A stretch of 36,817 nt of DNA, taken from the NCBI GenBank assembly GCA_017481495.1, contig JAFUPC010000038.1, forward strand, positions 1 through 36,817, written 5' to 3'. This stretch comes from Clostridia bacterium (GTDB lineage: Bacteria > Bacillota > Clostridia > Oscillospirales > CAG-272). The notes under the pieces are model-generated. The model saw nothing but the letters and a program-made list of their open reading frames with translations, was not told where the DNA came from and ran no database searches. Shown here piece by piece: positions 8,407 through 15,936 of this stretch; the stretch's first letter is position 1, and every line of letters begins with the position of its first letter. The position numbers and the translations under genes were made by a program.

Positions 8407-9186
8407 TCAAATTGTCAGATTTTGTTTTTCGGTTTCGCGCGGTATCGCGGCGAAATCTTCTTCTGTGAGCAGACCGTCGCGCAGACAGGCAAGTCTCAGT
8501 GCTTCCATTTCAACGGAAAGGTCGAGCCGGTCGTCCGCAAAGATCGCTTTGTGCTGATTTTCCAGCGCAAGACGAATGTCCTCCAGATGAAGCCGAGTGC
8601 TCTCCGTTATGTCATCCCCGGGCGTGCCGCTCTCCTCGAGTCGGACATATTTCGCAAGGATCTTTTCGATCGTCGGCAGGTAGTAATTGAGAAATTGTCT
8701 GAGCTTGGGGATCGCCTGCGGTTTCTTTCGCAGCGCACGGAGAATCATCTCCGCTCTTTCGCAGATCTGCTCACAGACCCCGCGGATCTCCGTGTGGCGG
8801 ATGCGCACGGTATGACGGCGGAGTGCTTTCAGTACTTCCCGCGCACCTGCAAGGATCTCCCGCTGACTGTCGTCAAGCGGCGGCAGTGCTTCCGCTCCGG
8901 TATCCTCTGCCGCGGAATTTTCCGCCGCGGTATCACCTGCATTTGCGTTGTCCGTCTGTTCCCCATCTCCGTCCGATGCGGTCTTACGGGAGCCTGCACG
9001 TTCCGTCTTTTGAGTGCCGCGCACGGCAAAAAAGATGATCAGTACGACCGCAGCAACCACAAGTACGATGAACAGGATGAGACTGAGTCGGATGAGTCCC
9101 AGCAGTGCCGGCCCAAATTTTTTCAGAAGCAGGAACACGACGATGACGACAAGAATACTGACAGTACCGGATTTCTGATTTTTCAT
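8407..9186 (-). CDS. XpaC-like membrane protein (TelA partner)
   Basis: A 259-residue protein with a short cytoplasmic start, one or two hydrophobic segments (about residues 10-54), an acidic Ala/Glu-rich linker (to about 100), and a helical C-terminal domain containing RQFLNYYLPTIEKILAKY. That last motif and the overall plan match the XpaC family (5-bromo-4-chloroindolyl phosphate hydrolysis protein), which is commonly encoded beside TelA. The biochemical role of the family is unsettled; a membrane-anchored partner of TelA is the usual reading. It begins 27 bases after the telA stop with TGAGGAG upstream, so the two are co-translated. Confidence 0.72.
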   Translation of the reverse strand: MKNQKSGTVSILVVIVVFLLLKKFGPALLGLIRLSLILFIVLVVAAVVLIIFFAVRGTQKTERAGSRKTASDGDGEQTDNANAGDTAAENSAAEDTGAEALPPLDDSQREILAGAREVLKALRRHTVRIRHTEIRGVCEQICERAEMILRALRKKPQAIPKLRQFLNYYLPTIEKILAKYVRLEESGTPGDDITESTRLHLEDIRLALENQHKAIFADDRLDLSVEMEALRLACLRDGLLTEEDFAAIPRETEKQNLTI

Positions 9187-9213
9187 GCGTTACTCCTCAA
9201 AATATACACAGCA

Positions 9214-10377
9214 TCAGCTTCTGCCGCGGAATTCCAGCAGCTTGTTTTTGAGTTCACCCTCCATGCGGAGCAGCTCCGATTCCGCTTCTTTCCGCTTCTG
9301 CCGGCCTTCCTCCTGGATCCGGAGGACTTCGTCCAGCGTGCTGATGAGCTGTTCATTGGTGTATTGGATGGTTTCCAGATCGACAATCGAGCGTTCACTC
9401 TCCTGTGCGATCTCGGTCGTTCCCTGCTTGAGGGCATCTGCATTTCTGCGCAGGAGCTCGTTTGTCAGATCGGAGACCGCGCGCTGTGCTTCCATTGCCT
9501 GTGCGGAATGCGCCATGCCCAGCGCCAGCACCATCTGATTCTTCCAGAGAGGAATGGTGTTGCTGACCGTTGACTGGATCTTCTCCGACAGCATCGCGTG
9601 ATTGTTCTGGATCAAACGGATCTGCGGTGCCATCTGCAGACTGATCGTCCGGGTCAGCTCCAGATCGTGCAGTTTCTTTTCAAACCGATCGCACATCGCG
9701 GCAAAATCGTTTGCTGTCTGCGCATCGTGTGCCTGTGCGGACTGTGCGGCTTTCGCACGAAGCTCTGCAAGTGTCGTTGCACGCTCCTGCTCCAATTTCT
9801 TCCGTCCGGCCATGATGTACATCGTCAGCTCGCGGAAGTAGCCGAGATTGGCTTCATACAGCTTGTCCAGCATGACGATGTCCTCGAGAAGCCGGTTCTG
9901 GTGTCCCTCAAGTTCCCCGACAATGCGGTCGATGCTGACCTGTGCATCCTCATATTTTGCTTTCATTCGAACAAGGCGGCCGTTTGCCCGGCGGAACAGT
10001 CCGAAAATACCGCCCCGTTCCTCGTCCGCGGAAAAATCCCGCAGCTCCGTCACAAGGGAGGTGATCATCTCCCCCGTTTCCCCGAGATCCTTTGTCCGGA
10101 TCCCCTCGAGCGCACTGTCGGAAAACGCGGCGATCTTCTTCTGACAGGCGGCACCGTACTGCAGAACCACAGCAGAATCCCGCAGATCAATGCGCGCGGA
10201 AAAGGCATCCACCATTTCCTGCTCCTCGGGCGACAGAACGATCTCCTGTTGTGCCTGCCCATTCTGTGCCTGCCCATTTTGTGGTACAATGTCCGCATCC
10301 GCGGATACCGGCAGCAGTTCCTGCCCGTCGGGCGCATCGCCCTCCAGCGTCAGTCGGATCTTCTGTTCCTCGGCCAT
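9214..10377 (-). CDS. TelA family protein (toxic anion resistance)
   Basis: A 387-residue, mostly alpha-helical cytoplasmic protein with long coiled-coil-like stretches rich in Glu, Lys, Gln and Leu. Segments such as DIVMLDKLYEANLGYFRELTM and QMAPQIRLIQNNHAMLSEKI (each within about residues 170-300) are typical of TelA/YceH proteins, associated with tellurite and cell-envelope stress resistance. The start at 10377 follows AGGAGG. Only 46 bases separate it from the acyl-CoA synthetase stop and no terminator is visible there, so it may lie on the T-box-controlled transcript. It is an odd neighbour for amino acid genes and could simply be an inserted two-gene module. Confidence 0.82.
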   Translation of the reverse strand: MAEEQKIRLTLEGDAPDGQELLPVSADADIVPQNGQAQNGQAQQEIVLSPEEQEMVDAFSARIDLRDSAVVLQYGAACQKKIAAFSDSALEGIRTKDLGETGEMITSLVTELRDFSADEERGGIFGLFRRANGRLVRMKAKYEDAQVSIDRIVGELEGHQNRLLEDIVMLDKLYEANLGYFRELTMYIMAGRKKLEQERATTLAELRAKAAQSAQAHDAQTANDFAAMCDRFEKKLHDLELTRTISLQMAPQIRLIQNNHAMLSEKIQSTVSNTIPLWKNQMVLALGMAHSAQAMEAQRAVSDLTNELLRRNADALKQGTTEIAQESERSIVDLETIQYTNEQLISTLDEVLRIQEEGRQKRKEAESELLRMEGELKNKLLEFRGRS

Positions 10378-10423
10378 ACCGTTTCCTCCTGAAATCATCT
10401 TTTTAATTATAATAACCGTATTC

Positions 10424-12733
10424 TTACAGCTTGTTTCTCTGGATCTTACCGGAAACGGTCTTCGGCAGCTCGTCGCGGAAGACGACCACACGCGGATATT
10501 TGTACGGTGCGGTGCGCGCCTTGACATATTCCTGGATCTCCTTTTTCAGGGCATCTGTGCCCTCGGTTCCTTTGACAAGCACGATGCTTGCCTTGACGAC
10601 CTGACCGCGGACTTCGTCGGGTTCTGCCGATACGCCGCATTCCAGGACATACGGCAGTTCCATAATGACATTTTCGATTTCAAACGGGCCGATGCGGTAG
10701 CCGGAGGACTTGATGACATCGTCCACACGACCGACATACCAGAAGTAGCCGTCTTCGTCGCGCCATGCGGTGTCGCCGGTATGATAGAAGCCGTCGTGCC
10801 AGACCTCCTCGGTCTTTTCCTTGTCTTCGTAATATCCGCGGAACAGTCCGCACGGGCCACCGTCTTTGACGTTGATGCAGATCTCGCCGACCTCACCGAC
10901 GGCAACGGGTTTGTCATCGCTGTCCAGAAGCTGAATGTCGTACAGCGGCACAGGTTTGCCCATGGAACCGACCTTCGGTGCGGTGCCGACCATGTTGGCA
11001 AGCGCGACAGTGGTCTCCGTCTGACCGAAGCCCTCCATGATCTGCAGTCCGGTCGCCGCCTCGAACTGGCGGAAGACCTCCGGATTCAATGCTTCCCCGG
11101 CTGTCGTCATATGTTCAATGGAAGACAAGTCAAAGCCGGAAAGATCCTGCTTGATCATCATGCGGAGCATCGTGGGCGGTGCACAGAACGTGGTGATATG
11201 ATATTTTGCGAACATCGGCATGATGTCGTTTGCATCGAACCGGTCGAAGTCGTAGACGAACAGTCCCGCCTCGCACAGCCACTGACCGTAAATCTTACCC
11301 CACGCGGCCTTTGCCCAGCCGGTGTCGGAAATGGTCAGATGCAGACCGTCGGGATTTACGCAGTGCCAGTATTTCGCCGTGATGAAGTGTCCGAGCGGAT
11401 ACTTGTAATTGTGCATGGCAATCTTCGGGTTGCCGGTCGTGCCGGAGGTAAAGTACATCAGCATCAGGTCATCGCCGCACGGCGTGTTTTCATCGCGTTC
11501 CAGCTTGCCGGTGTACAAACCGTATTCGTCGTCGAACGTTCTCCAGCCGTCTCTGTGTCCGTTGACAATGAGCTTGTGCTCCACGGTCGGACAGTGCGGC
11601 AGAGCCAGCTCGATCTCATCCGGCACACGGTCATCGGGGGTCGCAACGATCATCTTCACGCCCGCCTTATTGCAGCGGTAGGTGATGTCGTGCTCCTTTA
11701 ACTGATTCGTCGCAGGAATCGCGATCGCACCGAGCTTGTGCAGTGCCAGCATACAGAACCAGAACTGGTAATGCCGTTTGAGGATGAGCATGACGCGGTC
11801 GCCCTTTTTGATGCCCAGCGACTTGAAATAATTCGCTGTCTGGGAGGAGGCGCGCTTCATGTCAGCAAACGTGAACGTGCGCTCGGTCTTGTCCTCGGAA
11901 ATATGGACCATCGCGGTCTTGTCCGGCTGTTCGCGGCCGATGCGGTCAATGACGTCGAATGCGAAATTGAATGTGTCCTCGTTTTTGAACGAAATGGCGG
12001 TAATGGTGCCGTTTTCGTTCTCGGTCGGGGTAATATAATCCTCCCAGACGCGGTGACGGGTGTCGGGTTCCTTTTTCTTTGCCTGACTCTTGGACACAGA
12101 GCGGGTCGCCGTACCGTGTGCAAAGCCGGAAACCGGTTCGCTTCCGGGATTGAGCACGATGGCATAAAAAATACAGTCCGCGCCTTCCACGGCGATCATG
12201 CCGTGCGGGGTGGATGAGTCGTAATAAATGGAGTCGCCCTCATGGAGAATCTCAAAATGGTCGCCGACCTGCACTTTAAGTGCGCCTTTGACGACGATGT
12301 CGCATTCCTGACCCTCGTGGGTGGTCAGCTCAATGTCCGCATCCTGTGCCGCTTCATCGTAATCGGAGACGACATACAGCGGCTCCGCAATGCGGTTCAT
12401 GAACGCGGATGCCAGATTGAAGTAGGTCATGCCGTGCGCTTTCTGGATTTCCTGTCCCTCGCCGCGGCGGGTGACGGTGTAGCCGGCAAGACGGGGGCTG
12501 GTACCCTCGATAATATCGGTGACGTCGACGTTCAGCGCCAGCGCACAGCGGTAGAGGAACGCGAAGTTGAGGTCGGAAAGTCCCGCTTCACACGCGGCGT
12601 ATTCTCCCTCTGTGACACCGGTCTTCTGTGCCATTTCCGTCTGTGTCAGGCCGACGATCTCACGCAGGGTGTGGATTCTCTGCGCCATTTCGCGGATTCT
12701 GAATTCGAGTCCTGTTGCGGTCTGCATCTGCAT
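10424..12733 (-). CDS. HTH-cupin-acyl-CoA synthetase fusion, copy 1
   Basis: A 769-residue three-part protein. Residues 15-77 form an XRE-type helix-turn-helix (LTQTEMAQKTGVTEGEYAACE); residues about 135-195 form a cupin (GDSIYYDSSTPHGM); residues about 225-769 form an AMP-dependent acyl-CoA synthetase with FTSGTTGNPK, GFGQTET, YHTGDTAW and the A10 lysine in PKTVSGKIQRNK. The ligase part resembles medium-chain acyl-CoA synthetases, which activate short, branched or aryl acids to acyl-CoA via acyl-adenylate. XRE-cupin proteins are normally separate transcription factors. The start at 12733 has AAAGGAAAA upstream; a second Met is at 12727. It is preceded by its own promoter and T-box leader and followed closely by telA. 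Ligand of the cupin and acid substrate are unknown. Confidence 0.88.
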   Translation of the reverse strand: MQMQTATGLEFRIREMAQRIHTLREIVGLTQTEMAQKTGVTEGEYAACEAGLSDLNFAFLYRCALALNVDVTDIIEGTSPRLAGYTVTRRGEGQEIQKAHGMTYFNLASAFMNRIAEPLYVVSDYDEAAQDADIELTTHEGQECDIVVKGALKVQVGDHFEILHEGDSIYYDSSTPHGMIAVEGADCIFYAIVLNPGSEPVSGFAHGTATRSVSKSQAKKKEPDTRHRVWEDYITPTENENGTITAISFKNEDTFNFAFDVIDRIGREQPDKTAMVHISEDKTERTFTFADMKRASSQTANYFKSLGIKKGDRVMLILKRHYQFWFCMLALHKLGAIAIPATNQLKEHDITYRCNKAGVKMIVATPDDRVPDEIELALPHCPTVEHKLIVNGHRDGWRTFDDEYGLYTGKLERDENTPCGDDLMLMYFTSGTTGNPKIAMHNYKYPLGHFITAKYWHCVNPDGLHLTISDTGWAKAAWGKIYGQWLCEAGLFVYDFDRFDANDIMPMFAKYHITTFCAPPTMLRMMIKQDLSGFDLSSIEHMTTAGEALNPEVFRQFEAATGLQIMEGFGQTETTVALANMVGTAPKVGSMGKPVPLYDIQLLDSDDKPVAVGEVGEICINVKDGGPCGLFRGYYEDKEKTEEVWHDGFYHTGDTAWRDEDGYFWYVGRVDDVIKSSGYRIGPFEIENVIMELPYVLECGVSAEPDEVRGQVVKASIVLVKGTEGTDALKKEIQEYVKARTAPYKYPRVVVFRDELPKTVSGKIQRNKL

Positions 12734-12778
12734 GGGTATGTTTTCCTTTCTGTTGCGGGAGCAGGCGGTGATTTTTTG

Positions 12779-13140
12779 TAAAAAAACAGAGAAGCCCGCC
12801 CCAAAGATATGATTTCTTTGAGACGGGCTATCATGCGCCGTATTGCGGCGGAAATATCCCGCGGTACCACTCAAATTGCACGGTTTTCTACGCAGTAAAA
12901 AACTGGGTTTCTGTAACGCAAAAAACGGGGTGCCACTCTTTTTCCGGCTCATACAAGCCGTATGCTTTAACGCAGCAGTCACGGATGGGGTCTACTAGAT
13001 AACAGTTTACCGTTCTTCCCATCAGCTCGGGGGCTACTGACACCGGGCGCTCCGCGGCGGGTTCCAGCAGAAATACATGGTATTTCTCCCGCGTTCTCTG
13101 TGGCGGTAGCGATTCCGGGATCCTCCCCGTCAACGCTTTT
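12779..13140 (-). ncRNA. T-box riboswitch upstream of synthetase copy 1
   Basis: The minus strand carries the T-box core TTTGAGTGGTACCGCGGG (within 12858-12877). Downstream is a terminator, GCCCGTCTCAAAG pairing with CTTTGGGGCGGGC (12828-12794), then a T-run at 12779-12785; the 5' arm competes with the antiterminator. Upstream, a stem I base GACGGGG/GATGGGG-complement (13131-13125 with 12990-12984) encloses AGAGA and CCCGAG elements like those in stem I, plus AGTAGA just before the closing strand. Another helix pairs GCAC with GTGC just ahead of the core, with a different inner helix from copy 2. T-boxes read a tRNA and allow transcription when it is uncharged. I could not fix the specifier codon; candidates in the loop are ambiguous. 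Confidence 0.92.
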
Positions 13141-13150
13141 ATTTGGTAAT

Positions 13151-13180
13151 ATTATATCATATTTTGCTGGGATTTGTCAA
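13151..13180 (-). promoter_or_regulatory. Sigma-A promoter of T-box/synthetase copy 1
   Basis: On the minus strand TTGACA (13180-13175), an 18-base spacer, and TATAAT (13156-13151) with TGA directly ahead (extended -10). It starts the T-box leader and begins only 18 bases after the stop of synthetase copy 2. Confidence 0.88.
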
Positions 13181-13197
13181 TGGGTTTTCCAAAATTT

Positions 13198-15471
13198 TTA
13201 CAGCTTATTTCTCTGAATCTTACCAGAAATGGTCTTCGGCAGCTCGTCGCGGAAGACGATGACACGCGGATACTTGTAAGGCGCGGTGTGGGACTTGACA
13301 TAGTCCTGAATTTCCTTTTTCAGCTCGTCCGTGCCGACGGTACCCTTGGTCAGAACGATGCTCGCCTTGACGACCTGTCCGCGGACCTCATCCGGTACGG
13401 CGGAAACGCCGCATTCGAGAACGTAGGGCAGCTCCATGATGACGGATTCGATTTCAAACGGACCGATGCGGTAGCCGGAGGACTTGATGACGTCGTCGAT
13501 ACGGGAGACGTAGAAGAAGTAGCCATCTTCGTCCTTCCAAGCGGTGTCGCCGGTATGGTACATACCGTCATGCCATGCTTCTTTGGTGCGTTCTTCATTC
13601 TGATAATATTCTAAGAACAGACCCGCGGGAACCGCCTTGTCGGTGCGGATGACGATTTCACCGGTCTCACCGGGTGCGACGGAATTGCCGTCCGGGTCAA
13701 CAATATCGACATCGTACTGGGGATTGGCAAGACCCATCGAACCGAGCTTCGGCGTGGTGCCTTCCAGGTTGCCGATGATGAGCGTGGTTTCGGTCTGACC
13801 AAAGCCCTCCATGATTTCCAGACCCGTTGCCGCCTTGAACTGGTTGAAGACCTCGGGGTTGAGTGCTTCGCCGGCGGTCGTCATATGATGGATGGAAGAA
13901 AGGTCGTACTTGGACAGGTCTTCCTTGATGAGCATACGGAGCATCGTGGGCGGTGCACAGAACGTGGTGATCCCGTACTTTGCGAACATCGGCATGATCT
14001 TCGCGGCATCGAAACGGTCAAAGTCGTAGACGAAGATCGCGCCCTCACTTTCCCACTGACCGTAGAGCTTGCCCCAGAGGGATTTACCCCAGCCGGTGTC
14101 GGAAATGGTCAGATGCAGACCGTCGCGCTCACAGCAGTGCCAGTATTTCGCCGTGACGAAATGACCGAGTGCATAAGTGTGCGCGTGCGCCGCCATCTTC
14201 GGGTTGCCGGTCGTACCGGAGGTGAAGAACATCAGCGCCATGTCGCTGCCGGCGGAGCAGTCCTCGGGACGCTCGAACTTGCCGGTGTAACGGGTGTATT
14301 CGTTGTAGAAATCGTGCCATCCGTCCAGTGTGCGGTCGTGGCTGACGAGAATTTTCGTTTTGACCTGCGGACATTCCACAGCTGCCCGTGCCGCGATCTC
14401 CGCGGTATCGCCGTCACCGGTACACAGAATGGCAGTCACGCCTGCCGCATTGTAGCGGTAAACGAAGTCGTGCTCCTTCAACTGGTTCGTTGCGGGAATG
14501 GCAACGGCACCGAGCTTGTGCAGAGCGACCATCGCAAACCAGAATGCGTAATGGCGCTTGAGGACGAGCATAACGCGGTCGCCGCGCTTGATGCCGAGCG
14601 ATGCGAAATAGTTTGCGCACTGGTTGGAGGCGCGCTTGACATCCTTGAACGTAAAGCGGCGTTCGACTTCCTTGTTGTCGACGTGGATCATCGCCAGCTT
14701 GTCCGGATAGGAATCGGCGATCTTGTCCACGATGTCGAAGCCGAAGTTGAAGCGTTCGGTGTTCTGGAATTCGATGTCTTTCAGATGACCGTTTTCGTCC
14801 TCGGTCGTCTTGATGAATTCCTCAACGAACAGCTTGTCGGATTTCTTTGCGGCGGAAATGGTCTTGCGGACGGTCTCTTCCCTGGTCTTCTCGCCCGGCA
14901 GGACAACAGCCAGGAACACGCAGTCGCGGCCGTCCACGGCGATCATACCGTGCGGTGTGGAGGAGTCGTAATAAATGGAGTCGCCCTCTTCCAGGATCTC
15001 GGTGTGCTCACCGACCTGAACCTTCAGCTTGCCCTCCAGAATCAGGTCAAATTCCTGACCGGAGTGCGTGGTGAGGTGAATGGGCTTGTTCTGCTGGGAT
15101 GCGGAATATTCGTATCTGACGTGGTACGGCTGTGCGATGGCATCGCGGAATTTCGGTGCCAGATGTTTGATGTCGATGCCGTCTTCCTTTGCGGTCTCCT
15201 GACCCTTGCCGCGCCGTGTGACGGTGTAGCTTGACAGATTGGCACTGCGGCCCTCCAGAAGCTCCGTCATCTCCACGCCGAATGCAAGCGAACATTTGTG
15301 GATGAACGTGAACGGAATATCCGCCGCACCGCTCTCGTAGGCACGGTAGCTTTCTTCCGTGACCTCGGTCTTTTCCGCCGTCTCGGCTTCCGACCATCCC
15401 ATGATTTCCCGCAGCTCCTTGATACGCGATGCGATCTCGGACAGCTGCACCATTGAAGTATTCGTGTTCAT
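13198..15471 (-). CDS. HTH-cupin-acyl-CoA synthetase fusion, copy 2
   Basis: A 757-residue paralogue of the neighbouring fusion, with the same order: XRE-type HTH (about 8-72), cupin (about 130-190, GDSIYYDSSTPHGMIAV identical to copy 1), and acyl-CoA synthetase (about 215-757) with FFTSGTTGNPK, GFGQTET, YHTGDTAW and the A10 lysine in PKTISGKIQRNK. Catalytic motifs are all intact, so both copies should be active ligases, perhaps for different acids. Two adjacent ATG codons (15474, 15471) follow GGAG; the second has the better 7-base spacing. The gene has its own promoter and T-box. No clear terminator lies between its stop and the copy 1 promoter, so some read-through into copy 1 is likely. 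Confidence 0.88.
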   Translation of the reverse strand: MNTNTSMVQLSEIASRIKELREIMGWSEAETAEKTEVTEESYRAYESGAADIPFTFIHKCSLAFGVEMTELLEGRSANLSSYTVTRRGKGQETAKEDGIDIKHLAPKFRDAIAQPYHVRYEYSASQQNKPIHLTTHSGQEFDLILEGKLKVQVGEHTEILEEGDSIYYDSSTPHGMIAVDGRDCVFLAVVLPGEKTREETVRKTISAAKKSDKLFVEEFIKTTEDENGHLKDIEFQNTERFNFGFDIVDKIADSYPDKLAMIHVDNKEVERRFTFKDVKRASNQCANYFASLGIKRGDRVMLVLKRHYAFWFAMVALHKLGAVAIPATNQLKEHDFVYRYNAAGVTAILCTGDGDTAEIAARAAVECPQVKTKILVSHDRTLDGWHDFYNEYTRYTGKFERPEDCSAGSDMALMFFTSGTTGNPKMAAHAHTYALGHFVTAKYWHCCERDGLHLTISDTGWGKSLWGKLYGQWESEGAIFVYDFDRFDAAKIMPMFAKYGITTFCAPPTMLRMLIKEDLSKYDLSSIHHMTTAGEALNPEVFNQFKAATGLEIMEGFGQTETTLIIGNLEGTTPKLGSMGLANPQYDVDIVDPDGNSVAPGETGEIVIRTDKAVPAGLFLEYYQNEERTKEAWHDGMYHTGDTAWKDEDGYFFYVSRIDDVIKSSGYRIGPFEIESVIMELPYVLECGVSAVPDEVRGQVVKASIVLTKGTVGTDELKKEIQDYVKSHTAPYKYPRVIVFRDELPKTISGKIQRNKL

Positions 15472-15502
15472 CATTTTTCTCCTTTGTTTTATTATGGGAT
15501 CC

Positions 15503-15830
15503 AAAAGAAAAACAGACCCATCCCAAAGTGTTTGCTTTGAGACGAGTCTGATAAAATCATACCCGCGGTACCACTCAAATTGCACCGGTTTCTTCGGAAA
15601 GAAACCCTTGTGCCGCTCTCAGACGCTGACACGCCTTATGCTTTTACGCAGCAATCACGGAAGACGCCTACTCGGACACGCAAACTACATAATGCGCTGT
15701 CCTTTGGGATCTCCGGCTCGGAAGTGATGGGACTGTCTTCCTGCACTTACCGGGTTTCCATCATCCCCGGCTTTCTGGGAAAGCACACATTGAAGTGTCC
15801 GTCTTCGTCACAGCCATTTTCTTTTGTTTG
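15503..15830 (-). ncRNA. T-box riboswitch upstream of synthetase copy 2
   Basis: The minus strand has the same core as the first leader, TTTGAGTGGTACCGCGGG (within 15562-15581). The terminator is AGACTCGTCTCAAAG (15549-15535) pairing, with wobbles, with CTTTGGGATGGGTCT (15528-15514) and a T-rich tail to 15503. The stem I base pairs GAAGACG (15806-15800) with CGTCTTC (15666-15660), and AGTAGG precedes the closing strand. A helix ahead of the core pairs GCAC/GTGC and GGTTTC/GAAACC. The matching helix in copy 1 has a different sequence but still pairs, which supports real structure. The specifier codon is not resolved by eye. Confidence 0.93.
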
Positions 15831-15835
15831 GAAAT

Positions 15836-15864
15836 ATTATAGCACATTTCCCGTGTGTTGTCAA
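15836..15864 (-). promoter_or_regulatory. Sigma-A promoter of T-box/synthetase copy 2
   Basis: Consensus TTGACA (15864-15859), a 17-base spacer, and TATAAT (15841-15836) preceded by TGC (extended -10). The leader RNA begins a few bases downstream. Confidence 0.92.
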
Positions 15865-15872
15865 GAGGTTCC

Positions 15873-15936
15873 GGAAAAAATCTCAATTTTTTCCAAAAAT
15901 TCTTCATTTTTTTATCGTGTTAAAGTCATATGACTT
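15873..15936 (-). repeat. Two inverted repeats between the TIM-barrel/ligase gene and the T-box 2 promoter
   Basis: A perfect 14-bp palindrome AAGTCATATGACTT (15923-15936) overlaps the stop codon of the TIM-barrel/ligase gene. An 8-bp inverted repeat GGAAAAAA/TTTTTTCC (15873-15880, 15887-15894) lies just upstream of the -35 box. Either could be a weak terminator or an operator, for instance for the HTH-cupin proteins. There is no GC-rich stem and T-tract combination, so the end of the upstream transcript is unclear. Confidence 0.35.

Noticed and set aside
12901..13000. Reading the T-box specifier codon (candidates in copy 1: GTT, ATC, CTG; in copy 2: GTT, ATT, TAT, TTT)
   Set aside because: Stem I helices can be drawn in more than one register by eye, and the specifier loop strands are asymmetric, so any single codon would be a guess.
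12888..13133. Small minus-strand open frame of 81 codons inside the T-box 1 leader
   Set aside because: It lies wholly within structured leader RNA and has no homology-like texture; it is a chance frame.
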